A stretch of DNA of 64,000 bases from Deltaproteobacteria bacterium (GCA_015492245.1 WGFM01000002.1:184397-248396), one strand, 5' to 3'; positions 17,545 to 31,036 are shown, counted from the stretch's first letter. Program-made: numbers and translations. The notes: a model not told the origin generated them from the sequence alone.

Positions 17545-18617
17545 GGGATGGGCGGTGCCTTATCCTTCAGGGCCAGCCTGTCGGGATAGGTATTCTTAAG
17601 AAGCTCTGATACCTTCACAAACCTGTAGCCCTCTTCCTTGAGTGTATCTATGATGTCGCCGAGTCTTTCCGATGCCCTGTCCTTTTTTCTTCCCGTATCG
17701 AGATGCATTAGGATTATGCCACCTCGCAGCCCATGGTCCTCCTTACCGAAGTTGAGAATCCTCTCTTTTATCTCATCTGCTGTAAGGTAGAACCTTGAGG
17801 ACGGGTCTTTTACCCAGTCGAGGCTGTCCAGGGTCTCTCGCTTTCTGTAGTTTGTTGTCCAGCCCACATGTATGTAGCCCAGCTCATGGGCCCAGCCCAG
17901 TATCTCGTCGTTTATCTCTCCGTAGGGGGCACGCCACAGGGGTGCCATCTTCCTGCCTGTCAGATGGTGGAACAACCGTTCGGTCTCTTTGAGTTCCTCT
18001 TCTATAAACTCCCTTGTAACGGACGGCATGGTATGGTGTTTGAAGTTGGTGGTATAGGTGGTAAGGTGGGGGTGTGTCATCGTGTGGTTGCCTATCTCGT
18101 GGCCATCTTCGAGCATCCTCTTTACCATGGCAGGATGGCGTCTTATGAACTCTCCTGTAAGAAATATTGTGGTCTTTGTGCCCCTGGCCCTCAGTATATG
18201 GAGTATCTCCTCTGCCTCTCCGGCATCGTTGCCACCATCGAAGGTAAGGGCTACCTCCATGGAATTGATACTTCCCCTCGACACATGGGGTGGGAATATA
18301 CGGTAAGTGGGTATATGGGAAATCCCTTTTTTCATGTATATGGCAGGAGGTGGTGCCTGTGGATAGAGGATATACACATACAGTGCCACCATGGAGGCCA
18401 TGCAGCCCGATAGCCCGCCTATGTAGGGCAGTCTTTCTCTGAAGTGGCCGAGCCCTGAGCCTGTATGATAAAAAAGCAGCCTTCCTCCTCTGGCACCTTT
18501 TACGAGCGACCACATCAGGTATCTCTTTGCGTTCAGCACAAGGTGTATAAGAAGGGATACCGCAAATACACTTACGATACAGCTTACATAGAGAAGGCGG
18601 GCTATCATCGTTGGCAC
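17541..18617 (-). CDS. Membrane-anchored NodB-type polysaccharide deacetylase
   Basis: 358 residues. Two hydrophobic segments occur at about 8-28 and 72-92, placing the NodB domain (about 120-330) outside the membrane. Carbohydrate esterase 4 motifs are ALTFDGGNDAGEA (motif 1), HTMTHPHL (motif 2, the His pair for metal), RAPYGEIND (motif 3) and GGIILMHLDTG (motif 5). Motif 1 normally reads TFDD; here the second Asp is Gly and another Asp occurs three residues later, so metal binding may differ. The substrate may be peptidoglycan or an exopolysaccharide. It has no operon partners. A 15-bp palindrome lies 5 bp upstream of the start. Confidence 0.8.
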   Translation of the reverse strand: MPTMIARLLYVSCIVSVFAVSLLIHLVLNAKRYLMWSLVKGARGGRLLFYHTGSGLGHFRERLPYIGGLSGCMASMVALYVYILYPQAPPPAIYMKKGISHIPTYRIFPPHVSRGSINSMEVALTFDGGNDAGEAEEILHILRARGTKTTIFLTGEFIRRHPAMVKRMLEDGHEIGNHTMTHPHLTTYTTNFKHHTMPSVTREFIEEELKETERLFHHLTGRKMAPLWRAPYGEINDEILGWAHELGYIHVGWTTNYRKRETLDSLDWVKDPSSRFYLTADEIKERILNFGKEDHGLRGGIILMHLDTGRKKDRASERLGDIIDTLKEEGYRFVKVSELLKNTYPDRLALKDKAPPIP

Positions 18618-18621
18618 ACTG

Positions 18622-18636
18622 TTAGACAGAGTCTAA
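18622..18636. promoter_or_regulatory. 15-bp perfect palindrome between deacetylase and stress-protein genes
   Basis: TTAGAC-AGA-GTCTAA, a 6-3-6 inverted repeat just 5 bp upstream of the deacetylase ATG and just downstream of a TAAAAT hexamer (18645-18640, minus strand). It is placed like a repressor site for that gene. No cognate regulator is identified. Confidence 0.4.
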
Positions 18637-18746
18637 TAGATTTTATACCACTGTGGCAGCGGAAAGGTCAAATGAAATGTATTGAAAGGACAGGTTATAA
18701 TATGTTAAGTAGAAATGAGCACAAAACTAAAGGCTCAGGAGGAACC

Positions 18747-19208
18747 ATGGCAAAGAGGATAAGAAACTTCAAGAAGATACTCGTTCCAGTGGACTTCACG
18801 CCTGCTTCAGAGAGTGCCTTGAGATACGGGCTTTCCCTTGCTACAAAGTATGGTGGCAGGCTCTGCGTGCTCCATGTTGTGGACATAAGGGGAGAGCTCG
18901 CGGGTTTCTACATTCCCCATCTGTCCTTCGAGAAACTCGACGAGGAGATGAAGAAGGGGGCAGCGGAGATGCTCGAGAAGTTCACGAAACGCATACTCAG
19001 GGGGTTCAAGGACTTCGAGAAGGTGCTCCTCTGTGGCAAGCCCTACCTTGAGATAGTGAGGTTCGCCAGGGAGGAGAATATGGATATAATCGTTATGGGA
19101 ACCTTTGGAAGAAGCGGTATAGAGGGCTATCTGTTTGGTGGCACAACAGACAGGGTTATGAAGAATGCCGAGGTTCCCGTGCTCGTGGTGCCACCTCTTA
19201 GAAGATAG
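18747..19208 (+). CDS. Universal stress protein (UspA family)
   Basis: 153-residue single-domain Usp. It has ILVPVDFTPASESALRYGLSLA at the start, HVVDIRG in the second strand, DIIVMGTFGRSGIEGYLFGGTTDRVMKNAEVPVLVV at the end. The last part contains the ATP-binding pattern G-x2-G-x9-G-(S/T), here GTFGRSG then GGTTDR, so this is likely an ATP-binding Usp. AGGAGG lies 5 bases before ATG 18747; TATAAT at 18696-18701 is a likely -10 without a clear -35, leaving a leader of about 40 bases. tatA follows after 10 bp. Confidence 0.9.
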   Translation: MAKRIRNFKKILVPVDFTPASESALRYGLSLATKYGGRLCVLHVVDIRGELAGFYIPHLSFEKLDEEMKKGAAEMLEKFTKRILRGFKDFEKVLLCGKPYLEIVRFAREENMDIIVMGTFGRSGIEGYLFGGTTDRVMKNAEVPVLVVPPLRR

Positions 19209-19218
19209 GGGCTATGGA

Positions 19219-19404
19219 GTGTTCGGCATAGGGTTTACAGAGCTTGTGCTCATACTCATAGTGGCCCTCCTTGTGCTTGGCCCTGAAAAGCTGGTGTCCC
19301 TTTCCATGGATGGGGGTAGACTCTTAAGGGAGCTCAAGCGTGCCACCTCTGAGCTTCGTGGTGGAGTAGAAAAGGTGGAGGAGGACTCCGGAAAAAACGA
19401 CTAA
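19219..19404 (+). CDS. Twin-arginine translocase subunit TatA/TatB
   Basis: 61 residues with a GTG start: FGIGFTELVLI enters a single N-terminal membrane helix ended by LGPEKL, the classic hinge, then an amphipathic helix (DGGRLLRELKRATSEL) and a short charged tail. The F-G-I-G and Pro-Glu-Lys pattern supports the family; Glu in FTELV (position 8) is more TatB-like, the short length more TatA-like. AGGGG lies about 10 bases upstream. Its TAA abuts the tatC ATG directly. Confidence 0.85.
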   Translation: MFGIGFTELVLILIVALLVLGPEKLVSLSMDGGRLLRELKRATSELRGGVEKVEEDSGKND

Positions 19405-20136
19405 ATGACGGAAGACCCAAGGTATATGACCCTTACGGGTCATCTGAGAGAGCTTCGTCAGAGGCTCATAAGGGTACTTATAGGCATAGCTGTAGCCTTT
19501 GTATTCACCTACTACTGGTCTGAGGATATATACAGACTTCTTGTAGCACCACTTCTTCCCCATCTTCCTGAGGAACAGCGTTTCATAGTCTTTTCAACCG
19601 TTACAGAGCCCTTTTTTACCTACCTCAAGGTGGGTCTTCTGGGGGCTGTGGTGGTGGCCCTGCCGTATATACTATACGAGGCGTGGGCGTTCATTGCCCC
19701 GGCACTATATGAGCAGGAAAAGAGGGTTTTTCTTCCTGTTGTTGCCCTCTCTTTCCTTCTCTTTGTGGCAGGAATACTGTTTGCCTATTTTGTGGTCTTT
19801 CCAGCGGCCTTCAGGTACCTTATGGGTTTCAGCGCAGACTTACTCAAGCCCTATGTATCCATGGCGCTCTATATGGGGCTTGTGGTGAGGCTTCTTCTTG
19901 CCTTTGGTCTGGCCTTTCAGCTCCCACTTCTGATGCTGGTTCTTGCAAGGGCTGGCATTGTCGAGGCAGGAAGGTTTAAGGGCTGGTGGAAGTATGCCCT
20001 TGTTCTGAGCCTTATGGCAGGGGCACTTCTCACCCCGCCTGATCCCTTGAGCCAGGTCCTTATGGCACTGCCCCTTATGGTGCTCTACTGGCTGGGTGTG
20101 GCCCTTGCATTGCTTTTTGGCAGAAAGGGTGGTTAA
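19405..20136 (+). CDS. tatC: Twin-arginine translocase subunit TatC
   Basis: Core receptor of the Tat pathway exporting folded, often cofactor-bearing proteins. 243 residues with six membrane helices. N-terminal YMTLTGHLRELRQRLIRVL holds the conserved HLxELRxR. FFTYLKVGLLGAVVVALPYILYEAWAFIAPALYEQEKR contains the signature FxxxxKxx and the P-x-x-x-Y-x-x-W-x-F core; the Glu in FSTVTEPFFTYLK is present. It directly follows tatA. The final 4 bp overlap the convergent NYN gene. Confidence 0.94.
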   Translation: MTEDPRYMTLTGHLRELRQRLIRVLIGIAVAFVFTYYWSEDIYRLLVAPLLPHLPEEQRFIVFSTVTEPFFTYLKVGLLGAVVVALPYILYEAWAFIAPALYEQEKRVFLPVVALSFLLFVAGILFAYFVVFPAAFRYLMGFSADLLKPYVSMALYMGLVVRLLLAFGLAFQLPLLMLVLARAGIVEAGRFKGWWKYALVLSLMAGALLTPPDPLSQVLMALPLMVLYWLGVALALLFGRKGG

Positions 20137-20969
20137 GTTCTGGGAAAGATTCTCACGATGTTTACCGCCTGGAATCTACCTTCCTCACCCTCCACGATGT
20201 CGAACTCAAAGATGTATTCACGGTTTGGCAGCTTGTCCATATCTATGGCGGTGTCGAAGTTGGACTCATGGGCAAATGCGGTCTCGTAGGGAGACTCTGG
20301 CCTTCTTGTGTCGGTAATCCAGAGCCCAGGCCCTATGTGTTTTAGAAACCGCATGAAGCCGTAGTTTTTCGTATGGTTGTAGCTGTAGCATATGCCCCTT
20401 ACACGGGACTTTATCTCTCCCCAGCGCACACCTCGTTCCTCGTTCTCCTTTATGGGAAGAAGCTGTGGTATAAGGTAGCCGGAGAAGAAAAGGTCCACCT
20501 CCCGCTTGAGCAGCGAGGACACATTCTGGAATGCAACCGCCTCCACCCTGCAGCCCTTGTTCTGGAGGGCCTTTACCACCTGCACGAAGTCTCCATCCCC
20601 TGTGGCAAGGAGCACCCTGTCGAGGTTTTCAGACTGCAGAAGGGTATCCACCGCCATGTCAAGATCCGCATTGGCCTTGCCGTACTTGAGCCCTGTTTCG
20701 TCCTCATACCATGTAACGGGTTTTTCTATAACCTTGTAGCCATAATCCCTGAGGGTGGAGTAGAAGTTGAGTGTTCTCTCCTTGTAGTCTATGTCTGTTC
20801 TTGCCCGTTCCTCGTCATAGGCAACATAGGCATTGAGCCTTATGGGTTCATCCCCTTCACGGCAGGCGAAGTCCCGCAGTATATCGTAGCGCATCCCATG
20901 TCCACCGTTGCGGGTGATGTTGGATACATCCACATATATGCCAACTTTCTGTGCAGAATCTCTCGCCAT
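20133..20969 (-). CDS. NYN (PIN-like) domain protein with C-terminal cold-shock-like domain
   Basis: 278 residues. The N-terminal NYN/LabA-type nuclease fold shows GIYVDVSNI at the start (conserved first Asp), KANADLDMAVDTLL (middle Asps) and VLLATGDGDFVQVVKAL (last Asps), i.e. an intact acidic site of a predicted ribonuclease. After VRGICYSYNHTKNYGFMRFL the C-terminal third looks like a cold-shock/OB fold: NYGF in place of KGYGF, FAHESNF in place of FVHxSxI, and FDIVEGEEGRFQAVNI in place of the closing strand. So it is probably an RNA-binding ribonuclease. It lies 4 bp downstream of gyrB. The fusion reading is mine from motifs. Confidence 0.75.
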   Translation of the reverse strand: MARDSAQKVGIYVDVSNITRNGGHGMRYDILRDFACREGDEPIRLNAYVAYDEERARTDIDYKERTLNFYSTLRDYGYKVIEKPVTWYEDETGLKYGKANADLDMAVDTLLQSENLDRVLLATGDGDFVQVVKALQNKGCRVEAVAFQNVSSLLKREVDLFFSGYLIPQLLPIKENEERGVRWGEIKSRVRGICYSYNHTKNYGFMRFLKHIGPGLWITDTRRPESPYETAFAHESNFDTAIDMDKLPNREYIFEFDIVEGEEGRFQAVNIVRIFPRT

Positions 20970-20973
20970 GCTC

Positions 20974-23462
<2,489 letters not shown>

Positions 23463-23497
23463 TTACCATATATAAAATTTGTAAGTAATTAAAAAAC

Positions 23498-23526
23498 TTG
23501 TTTTTCTTTTGGCTTTGGGGTAAAAT
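23498..23526 (+). promoter_or_regulatory. ykuK promoter, leaderless configuration
   Basis: TTGTTT (23498-23503), 17-bp spacer, TAAAAT (23521-23526), then 7 bases to the ATG at 23534, with no ribosome site. Confidence 0.5.
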
Positions 23527-23533
23527 ACCATCC

Positions 23534-24031
23534 ATGGCTTCGTTCGACAAGAAGGAACAGGTCTATTTTATGAGTCCAACGGCAGGAAGACTCACCTGTG
23601 AGGAGATGTTTTCCATGGTGGTGGACTATATGGAGGAGAGTCCTTCCACAAGGTACAACCTCATTATAGGGACCGACTCCTTCCAGGGAAGAGAAACACT
23701 TTTTGTTACAGCCATAATTGTGCACAGGGTGGGCCATGGTGGCAGGTATTTCTACCGTAAAAGACGGGTGAAGAACATGAACAGCATGCGGCACAGAATC
23801 TTCTACGAGGCGACCCTGAGTATAGAGGTTGCCTCATACCTTCAGGAAAGGCTCTCAGAGAACGGCTACAGGAACCTTCCCGTGGAGATACATCTCGACA
23901 TAGGTTCCAACGGAGATACAAGGGAGATAATAAAAGAGGTTGTGGGCATGGTTACGGGCTCTGGCTACTATGCCGTTACAAAGCCCGACTCCTTCGGTGC
24001 ATCGAAGGTGGCAGATAGACATTCACGATAG
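23534..24031 (+). CDS. YkuK family RNase H-like protein (DUF458)
   Basis: 165 residues. Family features: FMSPTAGRLTCEEMF at the start, RYNLIIGTDSF (strand with the first Asp), FVTAIIVHRVGHGGRYFYRKRR, PVEIHLDIGSNGDTREIIKEVVGMV and the closing KPDSFGASKVADRHSR, the last close to the family end KPxSxxASxVADxHT. An RNase H-like nuclease fold is assigned to this family; no biochemical role is firmly known. The ATG at 23534 is preferred over a TTG at 23498, which is inside the promoter. It is divergent from gyrB. Confidence 0.8.
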   Translation: MASFDKKEQVYFMSPTAGRLTCEEMFSMVVDYMEESPSTRYNLIIGTDSFQGRETLFVTAIIVHRVGHGGRYFYRKRRVKNMNSMRHRIFYEATLSIEVASYLQERLSENGYRNLPVEIHLDIGSNGDTREIIKEVVGMVTGSGYYAVTKPDSFGASKVADRHSR

Positions 24032-24443
24032 AGTGTCTCTTCTTGTAAGGGCCATTTTTTACTTTTTCACAGGCTCTCTTATTTTTATAGGAACAACCTG
24101 ATGAAGCTGATGAGGGCTTCAGAGAAGACTTCTCCTGCGTATGTGTAGATGGGGCAGTGGAGGCGCTGCTTCTGTTGGGCGGTATATCCACACTCGGATA
24201 GTTCCGGTATAGACTCGAAAGGGAGAAGACTGCCTCGTTGCCAGGGGATATTTCTATTTTTAAGTGAACAGGTGTGCCTGACAGGGAAGATAGGCATGCA
24301 GAAAGGAGAACCCCATATTGTCTTCACCAATAATTGAGCTTGTCCTTTTGAGTAGTTGAAATGCTTTGTCTGATTTTATATATTCAAACCTTACATTAAA
24401 TGAATAATGTGGTAGCTATACTTTCTAACCGGGGACATAGACG
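24032..24443. other. 412-bp stretch without a recognised gene
   Basis: No convincing reading frame: an 81-codon minus frame (24330-24085) and a 62-codon plus frame resemble nothing I know. Short inverted repeats are present (TATCC-N6-GGATA, TGCCT-N12-AGGCA). Near the right end lie ACATTA-N6-TAATGT (24393-24410) and TATACT (24417-24422), likely control sites of the next gene. No known RNA family is recognised. Confidence 0.5.
24393..24422 (+). promoter_or_regulatory. Palindrome and -10 element before the LuxR/GGDEF gene
   Basis: A perfect 6-6-6 repeat ACATTA/TAATGT overlaps the -35 position of a TATACT -10 hexamer. The site could bind the LuxR-type helix-turn-helix of the gene it precedes; that is inference. 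A leader of about 15 bases with GGGGAC follows. Confidence 0.4.
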
Positions 24444-26024
24444 ATGGCAAGAAGAAAAAGAGAAGGGGGCTTGCTCACTTCAAAGGAGATAGAGATATTG
24501 AGGTGGGTTCAGGAAGGTAAGACCAACGAAGAGATAGGGATGATACTTGGTAAATCCAGGTATACGGTTAAGTATCATCTCAAGAACATAATGAAAAAGC
24601 TTAATGTAACCAACAGGGCACAGGCCGTAAGCCAGGCGATAGGGCTTGGTTTTCTTCCACCACTACCGTTTGATGAGGAATTGAAGGATGCCATAGTTTT
24701 CAGGGTCGGTATCGTTGGATGCGGCAAGGGTGGAGAGGCCATATTGAACCTTTTCAGGGAGAACCCTTCTGTAAAGGTAATGTGGGTGGCAGATAGAGAC
24801 CCCTCTGCACATGGTGTGGCAATAGCAAAGAACATGAATATACCATTTTCTGAAGATTACAGGACATTTCTTACAACAGACAAGCTCGATGTGGATGTGG
24901 TCATAAACCTTACAGGTTCTGTAGAGATTGCAGAGGATCTTCGCAGGCGCATACCGCCCACCATAGAGCTTATGGGCGGGCTCTCGGCAAAGATAATGTG
25001 GCAGCTCTTCGAGGAGAGAAGAAGAAGGGTTGAGGAAAGAGAAAGGGTGCTCAAGGAGCACGAGGCCCTTTACCACCTGGGCCTCGTCATAGAGAGTATA
25101 GATAGCCTGAAAGATGCGGGCTATGCAATAGTGGATTATGCAACAAAGCTTACCAACACACCTGCTGGCACCCTTGCACTGTTCGACGAGAAGAAGGAAG
25201 ACATGGTGCTCGTTGCTGCAAAAGGGTTCAGCTCGGAGTTCAAAAAACACGACCGCTGGGAGATAAGAAAGGGCGGGCTTACCAGCACCATACTGAACCA
25301 GAATGGCCCACTATACATACCGGACATACGGGAGACCAGAGACCCAAACCCCCTGTTGCTCAAAGAGGGTGTCAGAAGTATCCTGGGTGCACCACTTATG
25401 GTGGAGGGCAGAATAGTGGGCATACTCTATGTTAACGATTTCAAGACAAGAAGGTTCAGGGCAGAGGATATATCCCTCTTTTCCCTTCTCACCATATATG
25501 CAGGGCTTACCATAGAGAGGGTAAAGAAGATAGAGGACATAAGGCTTTTGAGCATTACCGATGGGCTGACAGGGCTTTACAACCAGCGTTACTTCATGGA
25601 ACAGATGCAAAAGGAGCTAAAGCGAGCCCAGAGGCATCATCACCCTGTATCCATAATAATGCTCGATATAGACTGGTTCAAGAACTACAACGACGAGTTC
25701 GGACATCTCGAGGGCAACAGGATTCTAAAGATTATAGCAAGGCTTATCAAGAAGAACTCCCGTATAACCGATACGGTTGGCAGGTTTGGTGGAGAGGAGT
25801 TCTGTGTTGTAATGCCACAGATCAAAAAAGAAGGCGCGCTGGCATTTGGCAGGAGGGTGCTCAAAGAGATAGCATCCTACCCCATGCCGAACCGGCAGGT
25901 TACAGTAAGTGCTGGTGTTGCCACATACCCTACCGATGGAAAGAGCCTGCCAGCGCTTATAAAGAGGGCAGATGTAAGGCTCTACAAGGCAAAGAGAGAA
26001 GGCAAGAACAAGATAGTGGGCTAA
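24444..26024 (+). CDS. LuxR-type HTH, Rossmann, GAF and GGDEF diguanylate cyclase
   Basis: 526 residues in four parts. Residues 10-70: LuxR/GerE helix-turn-helix (LTSKEIEILRWVQEGKTNEE, YTVKYHLKNIMKKLNVTNRA). Residues 85-190: a dinucleotide-binding Rossmann unit (VGIVGCGKGGEAILNLF, a GxGxxG variant, then VMWVADRDP with the ribose-binding Asp). Residues 190-215: a charged helix. Residues 215-360: a GAF domain. Residues 365-526: GGDEF with an intact GGEEF at 449-453 and an inhibitory RxxD (RITD, 440-443) exactly five residues upstream. It should make c-di-GMP with product feedback, and may also bind DNA and a pyridine nucleotide. It has a short Shine-Dalgarno leader, stands alone and ends near convergent ligA. 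Confidence 0.85.
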   Translation: MARRKREGGLLTSKEIEILRWVQEGKTNEEIGMILGKSRYTVKYHLKNIMKKLNVTNRAQAVSQAIGLGFLPPLPFDEELKDAIVFRVGIVGCGKGGEAILNLFRENPSVKVMWVADRDPSAHGVAIAKNMNIPFSEDYRTFLTTDKLDVDVVINLTGSVEIAEDLRRRIPPTIELMGGLSAKIMWQLFEERRRRVEERERVLKEHEALYHLGLVIESIDSLKDAGYAIVDYATKLTNTPAGTLALFDEKKEDMVLVAAKGFSSEFKKHDRWEIRKGGLTSTILNQNGPLYIPDIRETRDPNPLLLKEGVRSILGAPLMVEGRIVGILYVNDFKTRRFRAEDISLFSLLTIYAGLTIERVKKIEDIRLLSITDGLTGLYNQRYFMEQMQKELKRAQRHHHPVSIIMLDIDWFKNYNDEFGHLEGNRILKIIARLIKKNSRITDTVGRFGGEEFCVVMPQIKKEGALAFGRRVLKEIASYPMPNRQVTVSAGVATYPTDGKSLPALIKRADVRLYKAKREGKNKIVG

Positions 26025-26032
26025 CACCCCCC

Positions 26033-28898
<2,866 letters not shown>

Positions 28899-28921
<23 letters not shown>

Positions 28922-29480
28922 ATAGCCCCATGAGGGCGAGTCCTTCTTCGAGGCTCTCCAGAGGCAGACCCACCACATTCGTCCAGGAGCCCTCCACCTC
29001 CTCTACGAACACGCGGGCCTCGCCCTGCACGGCATAGCCACCTGCCTTGTCGAGTGGTTCTCCAGTGGATATGTATTCTTCTATCTCGCGGGGGGTAAGC
29101 TCTTTCATTGTAACCCTGCTCTCTGTATCCTTTATGAAGATTTTGTCTGTATGGGTGTCGTATATGCAGATGCCTGTGAACACACTGTGGGTTCTGCCAC
29201 CAAGCTTTTTGAGCATCCAGCAGGCCTCATCGGTGTTCGCTGGTTTTCCCAGTATCATCCCTTCTATTACCACCACCGTGTCTGCTGCTATTATGATACC
29301 GTTCATTCCCTCTTCCCTTGCCCTGAATGCCTTGCACCTTGCAAGCCTTCTCACATGCTGAGAAGGGCTCTCTCCCTTTCTGTGGGACTCATCCACATTT
29401 ACAGGATAGATGTAGAACCTGTCGATGAGTCTGCCCAGAAGGGCCTTCCTCCTTGGAGACGAAGATGCCAGTATAATCAT
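28899..29480 (-). CDS. maf: Maf family nucleoside triphosphate pyrophosphatase
   Basis: House-cleaning hydrolase that removes dTTP/UTP-like or modified nucleotides. About 193 residues with MIILASSSPRRKALL (S-x-S-P-R-R), IIAADTVVVIEGMILGKP (catalytic Asp in AADTVV), GGRTHSVFTG and KAGGYAVQGEA. The start is set at the Met of MIILASSS as in relatives; in-frame ATG 29501 and GTG 29519 are alternatives. It is divergent from the small Cys/His-rich gene. Confidence 0.9.
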
Positions 29481-29511
29481 CTTTTCCAGTTCCCTTTCCA
29501 TGTAACCATGC

Positions 29512-29540
29512 TTGACCACATTATTTATACATTATAAAAT
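29512..29540 (+). promoter_or_regulatory. Promoter of the copper/thiol gene set, leaderless configuration
   Basis: TTGACC (29512-29517), 17-bp spacer, TAAAAT (29535-29540), then 6 bases to the ATG at 29547; no ribosome site. Confidence 0.55.
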
Positions 29541-29546
29541 GATACC

Positions 29547-29924
29547 ATGATATACGGTAGAGTTCTATCAGCTTTTATGGTGGGCCTTTTTGTGTTCTCT
29601 CTTACGGCCATCCCTTCTCTGTGTGGAGAGAAAGCCTCTTCCTGGACTCACCACCACTCGACAGAGTGTGAAGGAAGTGATATGTGTCATCTCAAGGCCC
29701 AAGAGATGGAAGATGAATGCAACAGAAATGGTTCGGACAGTGTTATCTGCTGTAGCCACACCGGCTCTGGTGGGTCTGATCTATCCATCAATGACATACA
29801 GTTTATAACTGCCGATATATCCATGCCAGTGTACGGGCACAGTGTCAGGACAGTTCCGATGCCACCACTTTCATGGCCTCAGGGTTTGCAGGCAGGTCTC
29901 TTCAAGCCACCCCGCCCTGGATAA
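29547..29924 (+). CDS. Small secreted Cys/His-rich protein, possibly metal-related
   Basis: 125 residues. N-terminal signal peptide (VLSAFMVGLFVFSLTAIPSLCG, cleavage or lipidation near the Cys). The mature part has THHHSTEC, SDMCHLKAQ, CNRNG and ICCSHTG, a dense set of Cys and His suited to copper or another soft metal. It ends LQAGLFKPPRPG, reminiscent of small periplasmic proteins (DUF2946-like) found before metal-efflux or copper genes. No firm family match is claimed. It precedes sco1 and PCuAC genes, supporting a copper role by context. Confidence 0.65.
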   Translation: MIYGRVLSAFMVGLFVFSLTAIPSLCGEKASSWTHHHSTECEGSDMCHLKAQEMEDECNRNGSDSVICCSHTGSGGSDLSINDIQFITADISMPVYGHSVRTVPMPPLSWPQGLQAGLFKPPRPG

Positions 29925-29984
29925 ACAAGCCCAATCCAGTTCAACTTCAATCAATAACAAGAATATTGTGGAGGTGCATGGAGT

Positions 29985-30575
29985 ATGCATAAAGACAGAG
30001 CATCTTCGGGTGCATTAATCTATGTAGTCATAGGCGTGGTTGCGGTGGTGATACTCTACGGGTTCTTCCACTTTGCAGGTGTAAGAGACAGGGTGGTGCT
30101 TGAGAGTGCCGATGGGCCTGTATCCATAGAGGACTTCAGGGGAAAGATATTGCTGGTGTTTTTCGGTTATGCAAGCTGCCCGGTAGAGTGTCCTGCAGTG
30201 CTTCTCAACATGGGGGATGCCTTCTCAGAGCTGACAGAAGAGGAACTCAAGCTCGTAAATGGCCTGTTTATAAGCTTTGACCCCAAAAGGGACAGCCCCG
30301 AGAAACTCAAGGAATATGCAAGCTACTTTCATCCCAACATCGTCGGGGCAACTGCCAGAGAAGATGTGGTAAGGGAGCTTGCAAAGAGATTCAATGCCTA
30401 TTATGTGAAGACAGCGGAGGAAGGCTCAGAGCTTGGCTACAACTACTCCCATTCCCTGTTCATCCATGTGGTAGCCCCTGATGGCACAACAGCAGGTACC
30501 CTTTCAGGCAGGGCCACCCCTGAAGAGATAGTGGCTGCCCTGAGGAAGATGATAAAGCAATATGGACTTGGATAA
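29985..30575 (+). CDS. SCO1/SenC/PrrC copper-binding thioredoxin-fold protein
   Basis: 196 residues: one N-terminal membrane anchor (ALIYVVIGVVAVVILYGFF) then a periplasmic thioredoxin-like domain. It keeps the metal ligands of Sco proteins: CPVEC (CxxxC) after FFGYAS, and the distant His in YNYSHSLFI. FISFDPKRDSPEKLKEYA is typical of the family. Sco proteins deliver copper to the CuA site of cytochrome oxidase or act as thiol reductases. No oxidase gene is in the window. GGAGG precedes the ATG. Confidence 0.9.
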   Translation: MHKDRASSGALIYVVIGVVAVVILYGFFHFAGVRDRVVLESADGPVSIEDFRGKILLVFFGYASCPVECPAVLLNMGDAFSELTEEELKLVNGLFISFDPKRDSPEKLKEYASYFHPNIVGATAREDVVRELAKRFNAYYVKTAEEGSELGYNYSHSLFIHVVAPDGTTAGTLSGRATPEEIVAALRKMIKQYGLG

Positions 30576-30592
30576 AAAGGAGATGAAGGAAG

Positions 30593-31036
30593 ATGAAGCA
30601 GCTATTGGCCCCCATGGTGGGTATACTCATAGCCTGTACAGCTTTTCATGCAAAGGCAGGGGCAGGCCCATTGAGGACAGCCGATGCATGTGTTATGGAG
30701 CCTCCACCTGGAAGCCCGAATGCCGTAGCCTTTATGTCCATAACAAACATGGCCAACAGGACTGTTACCATAGTGAGTGTTGCAACCCCTGTGGCAAAGA
30801 AGGCAGAGCTGCATGAGACGGCAAGAACAGGGGGACTCACTGAGATGAGGTATGTGAAGACCCTTACCCTTGCCCCTCTGGAGACCATGAGGTTGTCTCA
30901 CCAGGGCTATCACCTCATGCTTATAGGGCTTAAGAAGAGACTCAAGAAGGATGATAGGGTGAGGCTTGTATTCAGACTCAAAGATGGCAGCACAGTGTCT
31001 TTTGATGTCAAGGTCTGCAGGATGAAGAGGCACTGA
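30593..31036 (+). CDS. PCuAC-type periplasmic copper chaperone (DUF461)
   Basis: 147 residues with a signal peptide (LLAPMVGILIACTAFHAKA). The H-x10-M...H-x-M type Cu(I) site is visible: AELHETARTGGLTEM, then LSHQGYHLMLIGL. AFMSITNMANRTVTIVSVATPVA is the cupredoxin-like strand region of the family. It follows sco1 by 17 bp with GGAG before the ATG, and is followed by a TlpA-like thioredoxin. PCuAC and Sco together load CuA in known bacteria. Confidence 0.88.
   Translation: MKQLLAPMVGILIACTAFHAKAGAGPLRTADACVMEPPPGSPNAVAFMSITNMANRTVTIVSVATPVAKKAELHETARTGGLTEMRYVKTLTLAPLETMRLSHQGYHLMLIGLKKRLKKDDRVRLVFRLKDGSTVSFDVKVCRMKRH

Noticed and set aside
24085..24330. 81-codon minus-strand frame in the intergenic gap
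   Set aside because: No family resemblance, no ribosome site or promoter, and composition unlike neighbouring genes; a transposase remnant was considered but no motif supports it.
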